A DNA stretch of 64,000 nt from Inonotus obliquus (GCA_032164295.1 JAJHTX010000008.1:62001-126000); one strand, 5' to 3'. Shown: positions 23,301-34,599, numbered from the stretch's first letter. Program-made: numbers and translations. Notes: generated by a model from the sequence alone, not told the origin.

Positions 23301-23885
23301 CTCCCTAGGGTCATCAGCATAAGCAATACCCGGGGAATTGTCCAGCCAGCTTTCGAAAAAGTCCGATCGCGTCTGACAGTCCGCAGAGCGGTGAGCCGAG
23401 AAGTCCGACCATCTCCCTTCAGCATTGACATCCGCACCAATGACCGATCTCGTCGGAAAACCTTGTTGGAAACGTTGGACCGTTGCATTTCATGTAGAGG
23501 CGTGCCTTGTATGCGGGCAGTACACTGAGAAGACATGTATGTCCCCTATGTCCAGATGTAATTCGACGTGTACCATGGTGGCTGGCGGGACGTCTGTATG
23601 TTGTGACCATTGCACCCCATTTGGGATGGCAATAGCAACCCAGGGTTCTCCTCCCAAAGCCATAACGATCCTATGACCACCAAAAAGAGGAGCTCCCATG
23701 TCCTTCACCTCGCGTTCACCCGTGTCCCTCGCAACGCCAACCGTAGAAAAGGGGACCTCCTGTATGCTCCACACATCCAGATCCCATGCCGACAAAACTT
23801 GTTGTTGAAGTTTATGTTGAGCCATAAATAGAGCCAAGCGCGAACGACCAGCGTTATAAGATATGAATCGTAGTTCACCCTTCAT
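20361..23885 (-). pseudogene. LINE ORF2: AP endonuclease and reverse transcriptase, two in-frame stops
   Basis: One frame of 1175 codons, read from ATG 23885, is broken only by TGA at 23490-23492 and TAG at 22941-22943. The N-terminus is an AP-type endonuclease (LRFISYNAGRSR, a Glu in WSIQEVP, GADVNAEGRWSD, SHPDVIFF). The reverse transcriptase follows with NSAPGPSGM, FDIQGFFDTV, GVPQGSPMSPVL and the active-site FYMDDG near base 21923. Near the C-terminus is a Cys/His cluster CPSCEVLDTIAHRLLDC. No obvious RNase H is seen. Both stops are one C-to-T change from a sense codon (CGA or CAG). As it stands no full ORF2 protein can be made, so this copy is probably immobile. Confidence 0.88.
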
Positions 23886-24540
23886 TAATATGAGGGCGGG
23901 GAGCCAGAACGCGGAGCGTTACTAGGAGGGCGCCTGGGGCAATGCGAATCATTGGCCCTATGCGGGCCTTGGCAGTTTGCGCAACGAATAACGTGTTTGC
24001 AGGCATTCGCGTCAGCGCATGCGTTGCATTTCTTCTCGCATAACTCCGTCTGGTGAGGTTTTGCGCACCGTGCGCATCGATAGTCTTCAATGCAATCTTG
24101 GTCACTATGGCGGTACCGCCAACATTTACGACATTGCATAGGACCCGTACGGACCCTTTGTTCGACCGCATATTGATAGCGGCCGTAGTATCGAATGGCG
24201 CGCTTGACAATTCCGTTGTGATGAAAGATAGCGTCCCGAGCCTTAAGCGGGTGGGACACTGCGACGATGAGAGAAGCAGTAGCCTTAGGGTTCTTGGCCA
24301 CCAAGCCCTTCAGGAAAGTCTCCGTGCCTGAGAAGCGTGGAGCTTCTGTGAAAGGAAACTTGATGAAGACCGGGTTGGAAAGCCGAAGCTCCGCAGCTAT
24401 TTCGAGCGGGGTGTGCATCTTGCGAGTTGTCGGGTTCACAATGGGGAAACCCGGGACAATGAATTGGAAGTTCTCCACAAACGGGACGAACTCCACCGAG
24501 GTCATAGCATCCGACGTGATGCGAAGCTTCTTCTGCAGCT
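23885..24540 (-). pseudogene. LINE ORF1 (gag), C-terminal part after the solo-LTR insertion
   Basis: This is the continuation of the gag frame interrupted at 24541. The N-terminal part of the fragment is an esterase-free RNA-binding region; the C-terminal half has three Cys/His knuckles. They are CRKCWRYRHSDQDC (CX2CX4HX4C), CARCAKPHQTELC and CANCQGPHRANDSHC. The stop TAA (23885-23887) overlaps the ORF2 ATG by one base in the string TAATG. The fragment has an ATG at 24505 but was originally internal. An ORF1 protein with these knuckles coats the LINE RNA in related elements. Confidence 0.85.
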
Positions 24541-24545
24541 CCTCT

Positions 24546-26111
24546 TGTTAGAAAACGCTCGCCCTAAAGGGACTATACAGTAACCACAATAGGACGGCCT
24601 CAGTGTTACGGGTTCGGCGATGCTTTTCTAAGAGTTTCCGGAGCCTACTCGGTTTTCACAAGCAGGGCAGATTCCCAAGTATACTAGGCGTTGCCTCGGA
24701 CGTTTTCGTTTAACTGATCAAGTCGGGCCTCAACCTCGTTGACAGACTAGTAGGACAGTATCGACTGCCGTTCGTAAGCTTCCCTAGTCGGTGGACGACT
24801 AATCAATCGTTCCACGCCGTAGAGTAAGAGAGGTTAAGCAGATTAGGTGGTCTTCAGATTAGAAGCTAGATGCCTAAGAGGACTCGATGTACAAGACGAT
24901 CGAAAGAAAGATGGGGAGCTACGGTCTAAGTCTACAACTATTTATACCTTTTCCTCATGTTGTGGACGGACCACTTCCTACGCTCCGTAGTTCCTACTCT
25001 CGATCTGATTCGTTATTCTAGCTTCCAAACTCGTGCGGTATTCCCATTGTTCTGCTGCGGATTGACTCATCGACTGCGCCCTGTGCAAGGCGATGACTCG
25101 GCGTTGACTCATCCTGACTTGAACTGAATTGAAACCTATGCTCGGGGTCGGCCTTGTGCTGCGCCCTGTGCATAGAGTGAGTCAGTGAGTGAGTCATTGA
25201 ATGCGTGTTCGTATGCCATTGGTTTTGCATGGCTGCGCCGTAGTTAAAGTTCGCTCGTCCGCAGTTGCTCGTGCATTTAAGGAATTCCGTCGGGGTTCCG
25301 TTGTATAGCATCTGGGGCTATGAAGGCTGTGATTTGCTTGTCGCCTCGGGACTCTTGTTCGGGGCCGTCAAGTGTGATTCGACATCGGATATCATCGTGG
25401 GGAAACCAAGGTGGTTTAACGTATGTGCCTATGGCGATGAGTAGCCGTACACTTCGTCGAGTATCGTTCGAAGGTATTCTCCAGCCTAGGTATAGGTCTC
25501 CTTGTAGTCGAATAGCTTTGCAGTATGCCCATAGTTCCCTGAGTGTGTTTGCAACCCATGCCGCTGTTATCGGTGAGCGGCGGTTCGTAACATAGTCTGC
25601 ACTGATCTCCACGAATGTGCTTGGGCACTCGAGTGCTAATATGTCGTGGATTCCTACTATTGTCCAGTGCGTCTTTGGTTGCATGCCTATTGCCGTATCC
25701 ATTGCTATTGTTGACCTCGTGCGATTTCGAACGACCTCCGGGGGATTGTGATATTCTCGATAAGCTGTTGCTCATTCGCTGGACACATGATATGTCAACA
25801 TGCCCGTTGCCTCCCGTAGTATTATCTTGTGTAGGTCTTCGATGATCTGTCGCACTCTTCTGCATTTATAGCAAGCCGTTGGAGGCTGCTGTACTTGCTG
25901 CATCGTTTGCGAAGGTTTAGTGTGATCGTCGGGATTAGCGTTGCTAGCCGATGCTTCTTGATCATCGGCTTCGGATTGTATTAGCCGTGCGTGTTCTTCG
26001 CTTCTCGCTGTCGATCCTGATCGTCTCCGGCCAGTGAAATTAACCGGTCCCATCCGGGGTAGTTTCGATCGACGTTCCTAATCGAATCAAAATTTCAGCA
26101 CAATCCTTTCA
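24546..26111 (-). mobile_element. Solo LTR of element X inserted in the LINE gag
   Basis: The 1566-bp insertion has TG...CA ends and is flanked by the 5-bp duplication CCTCT (24541-24545 and 26112-26116). Removing it and one duplication joins the LINE gag codons in frame. It aligns along its length, in reverse orientation, to the X 5' LTR at 53614-55195. It contains the same ORF (25277-26053), TATA box and four TGA(C/G)TCA motifs. Presence of one LTR with a perfect target duplication indicates LTR-LTR recombination of a formerly complete insertion. Confidence 0.93.
25277..26053 (-). pseudogene. LTR-internal ORF of element X, broken copy
   Basis: This copy matches the 258-residue ORF at 53672-54448 but has a TGA after residue 93 where the other copy has CGA. 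The remainder reads on in the same frame to the same stop. Residue changes between the two copies are few. See the intact copy for description. Confidence 0.8.
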
Positions 26112-26116
26112 CCTCT

Positions 26117-27762
26117 GCCCAAGCCGGTCCGTATTCCGCGATGTCGGGCCGGGCGTCCACCTCAATAGAGAAGTCCCCTTTCAGAGTCCACTGACCTTTG
26201 CGCAGGATAATCGCGCCGCCTTTGTTTGGCGTGGGTTTAGACGCCCGGGCAGCGATGTACATTTCTTCCCGAGTTAAGGATGGTCGAGGTTTAATGGAAA
26301 ACCCTAGCATAGACGCAACCTTGGCCTTATTCTGACGGGCCTGGTTAACCGTAATAGGTTTCTTCTTCGGGGGAACCTTCTTTGCTACAGGGCCCTTAGC
26401 CGCCTGGGCGTAGGAATGAGACGCCGCGTTCTGCTTGGTGACCTGGACAAAGGGTTGTGCCACTGGGGCCGGGACATAGCGGACGTACCGGTCCGGAATG
26501 CCTCGAGACTTGTTGGCTGAGTTGATGGCGTCCACATCAATAACCTCGACCGCCGCGTTATGCGGGGCCTGCCTTCCCTTGCCTTTAGCCGGCTTGGGTG
26601 GGGCAATCGCTTGGAGGGTAGTATCATGCTGGACCTGCGCACCAGGGGCTACTACCTGCACACCCGGGCGTCGATTATCGGTCGTGTTCTGGGGTGCTTT
26701 ATTCAATCCACCTCCCGGGGCAGCACCCTGCACAGCGGGGGGTTGTGCCCACCTAGACGCCTGGAGCCCTTGCCCCCCTGTGGCCGTCTGGTGGACGGGA
26801 CTCGGCAGACGTCCCTGTTCTACCTTCTTCAACCGTTCCCCCAAAACGGCCAACTGCTTGTTCGTTTCCAGAGCTTCCGCCCGCGCGCGACGGTTCGCTA
26901 TCGTCTGCTCCTCACCTATGAGTTTCAACCGGTCGAGGATAGCATACATGTGTGGGTCCGCATCCGTACCATGTGTGGGATAGACCGCCGGGGTGATCCG
27001 CCACTCGTCCGCTAGGTGACGCAGGCCGTCCTCGAAAGAACCCGGGAACAGGGACTCCTTGCTGTACCCATTCGAGAAGCCCCAGTGGAAGCGGTCCATG
27101 TCGTCATTATTGGCGAAAGGGCCATCTTCACGTGACTGAGAAAGGGCCGAAAATATCATAGCCGTGACCCTGCCGAGCGTGTAGCCCATTTGCTCAAAAT
27201 TATGCGCCGCCGAACCAGGTTGGGAGCCCGGTGACTCAGCTACAAGCTCCGGGACCTGAAGCTCCTTTTCCACCCGATCAAAAACTTCACCCACGTAATC
27301 GTATGTCTGGGCGTAGGTGGACCGTGCGTCATAAACGCTTTCCACCTCCATCTGCTCATCCCACGATTTCTTCTCCGGCGGAGTAATCTCCTTCGCCGCC
27401 TCCTGGGACGCCTTGCGCTTGCCTAGGCGTTTAGCTAGGGCGTCCTGTTCGTTAAGAGCGTCTGCCACTGCTGTGTCAACACTGTGTCCGGTGGGTACTG
27501 TCCACTGATCAGTAGTGTGGCCATCCCACCCTGAGTCCGCTGTGCGTGCCCTCAAGTCCTCTAAGGATTCCTGAGACATCGGAGACCTTACTAATGCAGG
27601 GTCAGGGACGAACGACGGTGCCCCCACAGACTGGGAGACACGGCCGATGGCGGGTTTTGGCGGCGCAGGGGGTGCCCCTTTGCTAGACAGAGCTGCCTGA
27701 ATACGTTTCACTCCTCCACGCGTTACCGATCGTAAACTACGAGACTCGCCGTTATCAGACAT
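26117..27762 (-). pseudogene. LINE ORF1 (gag), N-terminal part
   Basis: The reading frame starts at ATG 27762 (MSDNGESRSLRS) about 20 bases from the LINE 5' end. It runs about 550 residues to the insertion site. It is rich in Pro, Ala, Gly and Gln and looks disordered, with a possible helical segment (ANRRARAEALETNKQLAVLGERLKK split over two turns of heptads). No known fold is recognised. It originally continued into the knuckle-bearing fragment at 23885-24540, giving an ORF1 of roughly 765 residues. As now arranged it would read a few codons into the LTR and stop. Confidence 0.82.
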
Positions 27763-27880
27763 GGCGGTCAAAGAGAGAAGAGATGACCATTCATTGTGGG
27801 TGCGTTGGTCACATAGTGTAACATGCAGTCACAAATAGTCACATTACGATTGCGTACTATACATCCTTCATCCTCCCAAC

Positions 27881-29646
27881 ATGAATAGATTTCCATCCCC
27901 TGCTCGCAACATGCCTCCCACCACAGACCTCAACATTCGGTGTCTCCTCATTGATGAACAGAAGGCTATCTACGGAAGGGTGTTTGGTGTTGAGGTCCCT
28001 GCTAATGCAGATGTTGACAATTTGTGCAGCAGGGTCAAGGAGAAGAGACCGGATGCCCTCAAGGACGTCGATCCTGCAACGCTCACTGTGTGGGGCTCTG
28101 AGATCGACTTTGGCGACTCGGAGGACTTGGACACCGACGAGTTTAATGAGAAACTAAAGGGGGCCTTCAGCGAGGAGAAAGTAAAGAAACGCGGACCGAA
28201 GCAGGAGGTGGGAAACTCACAGACCAAACACTACTTATTGAGGTTCCCGGTGCGTCTGAGCAGAGTTCCGTTGTCATAGTTGCCGTTGTTGAGCTGATTA
28301 ACCTGTCTGATACAGGCGGTGACAGCAATGTGAATCAAGGCGCCTTCCGTCGTGAGCTCATCTAGCATCTTTACCTTTGTTTTGTCTCACTCTAGTCACG
28401 CTAGTGGAAGGTATCAATCTTCGAGAGGCCAACGCGAAAGGGTATGAGGGGTCTTTGTGGAAGCTCCATGAGAGAGTCTGTGCCACCAAGGATTCTACAA
28501 AAGTTTTCAGCAAGCACATGGTCAATCGCGATGGAACTTATCAACATCATACTGGAATTCCACGAACGGTAACTGCACTTGGTCTTGATCAGGGGGAAGA
28601 CCAAAACCCAGCCCGCGGCTTACTGCAATTGTTTAGTTTATCAGCGATGCTAGTCAGAGACGAATATCTGAGTACGTTGCAAGACATCATCTCCGAACTT
28701 GAGAGGGACGAAACAGAAAGTGTTGATGATGCGGACGGTGACCAGGACGATGGTGCGGACGATGACATGGAAAATGAGGCGGGAAATAGTTCGGGCCTTG
28801 ATGTGAAAGTCGACGAAGCTGCCCAGCGAAAAGCCTCTACAACCCATAGCTGTATAAAGCGGGTCTCGGGGGGATAAAAGGCGTATCACTGACAGGTAGT
28901 CCTGGTATTGGTGAGGGTACTGAAAGACTGCTCGTTTGATATCTTCTCACCCAGTCTATTGTCAGGAAAAAGTCTGTTCCTCATCTACGTTCTCGTCCTT
29001 CGGCTCCTCGCTGGCCAGACTACTCTATACCAGCGGAGGCCCCATTATTGTTATATTTCTAACCAGCATGGAGTCTTTCGATCGCAGATAGATCCCGCCC
29101 CGATTCTACCGACAGGGACATGGCTTTTGGTCGACTGTAATGGAGAATTAAAATCCGTGTCAGGTGATATAACAGAAGTCTGCACCTTCTGTACGGGTTT
29201 CATTCTTCAGGCGGCGTCGCCACGCTACGAACACCTTGATTGGTGCAATACTTATGGACCGATATCCCGTTTCTGGATGGCACCTTGGTCTCTCGGAGAA
29301 CTTATATCTATGTATGTTGCTTTCACTTTCACTGCGGGAAACGTATTGATCTCTGGACAGGCGCGAGCTTCAAGCGAATATTTGTTCGGAGCAAGAGATC
29401 GCGAATTTCTGTAATATATATGGCACATCTGCCCGCGCGGCGTACAACTACTCATGTTGCCCATCCTCCTATGATAGGGAGCTCACCATGAGAATTGATG
29501 CACTCGATTGGAAGAATACTGACTATGTGTCTACTGCTGCTGCTGGGTCTGGGCTGGGTGACACGATTTCCTACTTGTTCTTGTCCCCGTGTCCAGTACA
29601 TGGTAAGCGTCGCGATTTCTTTTTGACGGTTACTTCACGAATATAA
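27881..29646 (+). pseudogene. Crinkler D: header plus P-loop NTPase, with one frameshift
   Basis: Header exon 27881-28249 (ATG 27881 or 27911) has IRCLLIDEQK, DVDNLCSRVKEK and LTVWGSEIDF, then a conserved GTGCGT donor. Compared with CRN E, one G is missing near 28213, so the header enters the donor in the wrong frame. Coding resumes at about 28396 (EGINLREANAKG). The P-loop is split by a small intron: GSPGIG ends before the donor at 28909 and KSLFLIYVL follows after about 28967. Later segments (SWLLVDCNGEL-like strand, ILQAASPRYEH, RFWMAPWSLGELI, TSARAAYNY) match the P-loop family that accompanies Crinkler headers in basidiomycetes. The likely end is TAA 29644-29646. Exon borders around 28700-28860 are unsure. 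Such proteins are regarded as host- or rival-directed effectors. Confidence 0.6.
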
Positions 29647-30123
29647 AGGAGAGGCACCTTTATCGTTCGGTCACACCAACAACCAGGCTGGATTACGGAC
29701 ATTCTCCTCGCTCTCCCGTGCCAGGGTCGTTGCTGGATATGGTAGAAGCGAGATAACAGGGCGGGTTAACGCCAAGACTGATTGCCTGACCAGATGGTGT
29801 ATCGGATGGGAAATTTAATACGACATGACAATGGTTGAACTTCAATTTTCTATGAAATATCATTTCTTTTCATTATAGCATACTTCTCGCATCTGTTTGT
29901 TCGTTAGGGTTGGCTAAGATGAAATGTATATATACATAATGAGTCGTATACAGTTATATTCTCTAGAAACTATAACATCTGAGATACAATATGCACCGCA
30001 GACGTCTCAGATTTAATTCAATTTCTTTCCCGTTTTCAATCGGTTAGTTACAATTTGTGATTACATCTACATTGGAATGCAAACCAGGACGTTACTATAT
30101 AGTCGTCATCCTCCCGGCGAGCA
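29647..30123. other. AT-rich spacer, no gene seen
   Basis: This is the shared 3' side of Crinkler D and lectin 1, which converge here. The sequence is AT-rich from about 29810 onward. No ORF with family features, hairpin terminator or repeat was recognised. Confidence 0.5.
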
Positions 30124-30736
30124 TTAAACTATAAAAACAATGAATATAAGACAGCAAACAATATATTCAACCACTACGTACCCCTTTCAAAGTACCAGAG
30201 CTGCTGTTCGCCTTCCCATTTACCCCACAAATGGATGATAGTTCCAGGCTATATGAACACCATAAATGAATCAATTACAAGTTCATAGTACGCCAGAATT
30301 CAAAAAAAAACACCCACCTTAGAGTTCCCACTATCAAGATCAAAATTAAACTCTGTTCCTGGGAAGAAAATGCGCCAAGCGTTTGTTTTCTTCGAGTCGC
30401 GACGAATTGCCCATTTGGTGGGAGAAGAGCTAGCGACGATGCGTGTCCAATCCTTAGGAGAACCCTCGATAGCAAGGTAAAGATTCTTCGCCTCGCAGTA
30501 GATCGTCTGGTTTCCTTGATTGTCGGGTTCGCTGACGGTCCACTATACACAATGTTCATTGAGCTCATCTCCGTAAAAACATGAACAGACGCAAAGGGTG
30601 AACGAACCTTCTGATTGTCTCCTCCGGAGAACTGGAATCCGATAATGGTGCGGTTGTCCCCACCCGAAAGATCGAGAGCGGTACCGCCCTTAACGTTAGT
30701 GATCTTGTAAACGCCTTTCTCGATACCTTGAGACAT
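30124..30736 (-). CDS. Ricin-B-type (beta-trefoil) lectin 1
   Basis: Four exons: 30608-30736, 30318-30542, 30182-30248 and 30124-30128, all GT-AG and in phase, giving 141 residues. The protein starts MSQGIEKGVYKITN and has GGTALDLSGGDN and the hallmark QxW (NQKW), formed across the first intron. It also contains NLYLAIEG and WAIRRDS. Exon lengths and phases match lectin 2 at 48.6 kb. The family comprises small cytosolic fungal lectins without signal peptides that bind glycans; several act against nematodes or insects. The last exon adds only part of one Val codon and the stop, so the C-terminus is shorter than in lectin 2. A TATA box lies about 50 bases upstream. Confidence 0.87.
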
Positions 30737-30782
30737 GATGGAAAGGTTGGGGGACAGGGCAGCAAGAGGATAGTTCGTTCGC

Positions 30783-30789
30783 TTTATAC
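30783..30789 (-). promoter_or_regulatory. TATA box of lectin 1
   Basis: GGGTATAAAGC on the minus strand lies about 50 bases before the lectin 1 ATG, a usual fungal spacing with a short leader. Confidence 0.6.
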
Positions 30790-31477
30790 CCTCCTTGTCA
30801 GGGTCTCAAGCCATGCTTCATTTGGAGTTTGGAGACTCGACGCGACGTCTTCTTCACGTCATCTCCATATCCCTCGTCAGTTTACGTAATTCGGCCATTT
30901 TCTTGGTTCAGGGGTTATGAGCTTTCACAAGAGATAGATAAGCATGTCTCAGTAACGGCTCGGTTCCACAGTAAACTCACAACACAGCTCTCATCACTGT
31001 CGTGGGTCATGTGGTATAATGTTAACTCTGCGAATATTGAGTAAAGTTAACACACAGTTTTCGAAATTTGAATGTGGTTACTTCTATCGAGAGAAGAACG
31101 TTAGTGAATAGGAACAGATTATCTGTATCCAATGAATACAGATCGGTTTTCGTAGGCTGGGGAGTGAGTTCGTAGGTGTATTCACTGCGCGAGTGTTGGC
31201 AAGGGAGTCAACCAAATTCACGTCATAATGCGTTGTCACAATACGCCCTTCTGCATGTAAGTTCTATTCCTACGACGTCTAGCTACTCACATATACACTT
31301 TACAAGTTAATTTAAGATGTTGTAGAGGAGGAGCTACAGTCACAAATTTACGCATTTGAGTTGTCGGTTTTAGCCGCTCCACACTGTAGATGATTCCTCT
31401 AACACCTATCTCTCTCTTCAACAACTTGCCCTGCCTCTTGTTCTGTCTTCCAGCCACCCTCCGAAATTGTTGACGAC
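30790..31477. other. Intergenic region between lectin 1 and Crinkler E
   Basis: No gene is seen. The last 110 bases (from about 31380) are nearly the same as those before Crinkler F (40420-40511), including a TTCCAG acceptor-like site 24 bases before the header ATG. This shows that the duplication included upstream DNA. Confidence 0.55.
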
Positions 31478-34400
31478 ATGGCAGCTGACGAAGTTAAAGT
31501 CTGGTGCCTCCTCATCGACCACGAGAAGAAGGCTATAACTAGAGATGCCTTTTCTATCGAAACCCCTCCTATGACGACCATTGAAGAGTTGAAAGAGGCG
31601 GTCAAGGAGAAGAGACCAGTTCCCAAGGACGTCGTTCCCGCAACGCTTACTGTGTGGGGCTCTGAGATCGACTTTGCGGACTTGGACGAATTGGACACCG
31701 GACGCGTTTAATGAAAAGCTAAAATCGGTCTTCAGCAGCGGGAAGATAGTAAACAGACGCGGACCTCAGCGGGAGGTGGGAAAGCTCACAGACCTATCAC
31801 TACTTATCGAGGTTCCCGGTGCGTTGCGCTTCTCCCTCTTTTCAAGATGAAGCCTAAAGTCGATTTCAGCTTCTGAAAGCCAAAAAGACACAAAGACGCT
31901 TGAGGAGGCCAGAGATAGATCTACCACCCCAGGGAATAAGCCATCTCCCGTGCTTCAAACTACACCGCGCAGCGGGGAGGAGATTAGTGAAAAAGTTGAA
32001 ATTTACCTAGAAAAATTTGATTCGAATCTTCGGGAGTATGTGTCCGGCGCTCCATGGAAGGACTTTTGGGAAGCCTCGTCGTCCGCGGATGCAGCAACTG
32101 CAGCTTTCATCAAGGGTCTCGAAATCCCCAAGGTAGCGGGTGATCCTTCGCTGCTTCTACATGACTTAGGGAACGATATCGTCAATCAAGAACTCGTCGC
32201 GAACTTATTCACCGAACGTTCAAAGTAGGCCGCTTTTGCTTTATCCTGCATCCATTCTTCGCTTCTCAAACGTTTTATCCAGGTCTCTTATCAATACATC
32301 AGGGTCAGGCAAGACTCGCTTGCTATATGAAGGTCTATGCAAATAATGGGGGTTCTACTTCATTACGGAACCCGATGGAGGAAAGAGACTTGGATCTATG
32401 GATTTGAAGGACATCATCACAATACAGATTCCATATTCGCCCGACTTCACCCTCAATCCCAATAGTCTACCTGCCTACGAAGTAAACGATAGGATCGTTA
32501 AACGTCACATGCATCAGGTCCTTACAGCACGAATCCTCGTCTTTGAACGCTTCTTGAAGGCGGTCCGAGATTCAGGCGCGCCTCTGGACGGGTTCAAGAA
32601 GCATTGGCTCTTTCTTCAGCTATGCTCCGATGCCATTCTCGGAAAGGATGTGTTTTCGTATCTTACCATAATGTTGGCCAATGCCTCTGACGGGTTCCTC
32701 CACTTGACACGGAGCCGCGCAGTGCAGCACAAAATTGAAAGCTTACAAGAGGAGTTCGGATTGGACGAGAAATTTTTCTTTATACTCGATGAGGCACAAG
32801 TGGCAACTTCAATACTGAGCGAGTCTTTCATCTCATCGAATTCGGGTCGAAAGCCACTAGTGAAACGCCACTTCTACGACCGCTCGTTCGTGCATTGTGG
32901 GACGTCTCTATTTTTCCAGTTATCGTATCAGGGACGAGATTGTTTATGAACATCGTCAATGACGTTATGCCCTCGGCGGTTGGAAAGCCTGGACCGTTTA
33001 GGCCCGTAACGGAGACCGGTGCATTCATCGAGCAGCGGGAGCAAAGTGACTACATCAAGCGCTATTTGCCCAAGCACTTGGTAGAGTCGGACTCTGGGAA
33101 AGAACTCCTGCAGCGGGCGTGGAGGTACGCGCGTGGAAGGTGAGCTCCCGAGCATTGCAGAAGGAAAGACACTGATTTTTCCCCCGAGATTTCGGTTCAC
33201 CGCGTCACTGCTGACCGAAATGATGATGGCATCGTTCCAGTCGCCGCATATTATTCTAAATTTCTTCGTCCAAAAATTCTGCGGGTTCTATCCAACTGAC
33301 GTTGATGACGTCGAGACGCTCCCCGAGAAGCACCAAGACATGGATATGATTTCTAGTAAACCTTTCGATTTCTCGGCGCTTGCTGAAGGTAAGCATAATA
33401 TGATCTATAGCCTTTTCCTGTAGCTTTACGTCTTCTCAGATGAAGAGGACACCATAAGGAAGGTTGTACTCAAGTGGTTAATTCAGCGAAGTGTTAAGAA
33501 GCTGGTTGAGCGCGAGAAGTACCTAGTAGAACTGGGTCTTGCTCGTTTTACTTTCACGTCACAGACCGCCATCATCGACGAACCTCTTGTCCTCTTTGCT
33601 GCATTGCGTTGGCTGCACGGGAAAGGCAATCTATCAGTAAAGAAAATCTTCGAAGATCGCATCGCTTGTGGCTATGGCACAGTCGATCATTTCGAAGAGT
33701 TCATCGCGTATTGTCTTGCATTCGTTGTTGACAATGAACGCGAACTATGTGATTTCATTGACTTTGGGGTAGACGTTCCGGGATGGGCTAGGCAAAAGGG
33801 CGAACTGGTCATGGTTTCCTGGGAGGGTGAAGGAGCGAAATTCCATCCATTCCGCTTCAAGGGACTCTTAGGCTCCACAACAAGTTTGGGGAAAAGATGT
33901 CAGTCAGTCGAGGAGGTCATTGAGTGGTTCAAAGAGCCAAATTCGTTGATGTGTTACCCCGATAGCTATATGGGTCCAGATCTCATCGCAGTTGTTCGTC
34001 TGGCCTGTGGTCTAACTCTTGCCCTCGTTTTCCAAATGAAATGGAGGAACATGCAGGCGCTCTTGCCAAAGGATACACAGGACAAGGCAGTGAAGAGTTT
34101 GGACCCATCAAATTTCTGGAAGCACAAGGTATGGGTTTGGGATCTTACTTGCAGCAACAAATGATATTGACCGCTCCTGCGCCTGTTGATAGAATTTGAA
34201 AAACCCGAAGTACGAGAAAGGTCGAAACACGTGTCAGGATTACTTGCAAAGGCTGACCAAGCAAGGCCCAGAACTTCCGCCCGACAAACGGTTTGCGGAC
34301 GGGCTTCCGTTGCTGCGGGTTGTTGTGTCTGCCCCCACTGATGCTCGTGAGGATCTTCCGGAATCATATGTCACGCTTAACAAAGATCTTTTCGCGCGGG

Positions 34401-34525
34401 TGCCGAATCTGGAGTTCTTGATGTTGTTTAACTATGGGTATAACGCCCCAGAAAGCGAAGACGAAGACGAGCGTCCAAGAAAAAGGTCTCGGCGAGAGGA
34501 TCCAGAGTCAGAAGAAAAGCTGTAA
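31478..34525 (+). pseudogene. Crinkler E: header, P-loop NTPase and nuclease-like C-terminus, decayed
   Basis: The header exon 31478-31818 begins MAADEVKVWCLLIDHEKK. One extra G near 31700 shifts its frame. Exon 31870-32224 joins in phase to 32283 onward, which encodes the Walker A motif SGSGKT; a TAA follows at 32344-32346. Downstream is a Walker B (FFFILDEAQ). A second frameshift lies near 32865 and a further break near 33140. The frame then runs through 33440-34129 and, after an intron, 34196-34525. The C-terminal part has GPDLIAVV followed by a strand ending FQMKW. This resembles the PD-(D/E)xK nuclease core of Crinklers, with Gln in the variable position. The end is basic and acidic (PRKRSRRED), possibly nuclear-targeting. 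Several lesions argue for a pseudogene rather than one sequencing error. Confidence 0.75.
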
Positions 34526-34599
34526 TAACATGTGTACCTAGAGTGCCATTGCCGTTTTCCCTTGTGTAACCTTCCAGTAATAAATTGAACAAGTAAGAT

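Larger units (their letters stand above)
20075..27795 (-). mobile_element. Non-LTR retrotransposon (LINE) with 13-bp target duplication, interrupted by a solo LTR
   Basis: The 13-bp duplication ATGACCATTCATT occurs at 20075-20087 and 27783-27795. The body between them, without the inserted solo LTR and its extra target copy, is about 6.1 kb. It reads on the minus strand: a 5' leader of about 20 bases, ORF1 (gag), ORF2 (endonuclease and reverse transcriptase), a short 3' UTR and an ATT-rich 3' tail rather than plain poly(A). It reaches its own 5' end, so it is not 5'-truncated. Clade cannot be assigned firmly; Tad1-like fungal LINEs are the natural comparison. Confidence 0.9.

Noticed and set aside
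26498..27015. Two overlapping plus-strand ORFs of 161 and 151 residues
   Set aside because: They are antisense to the proline-rich LINE gag and reflect its GC-rich codons.
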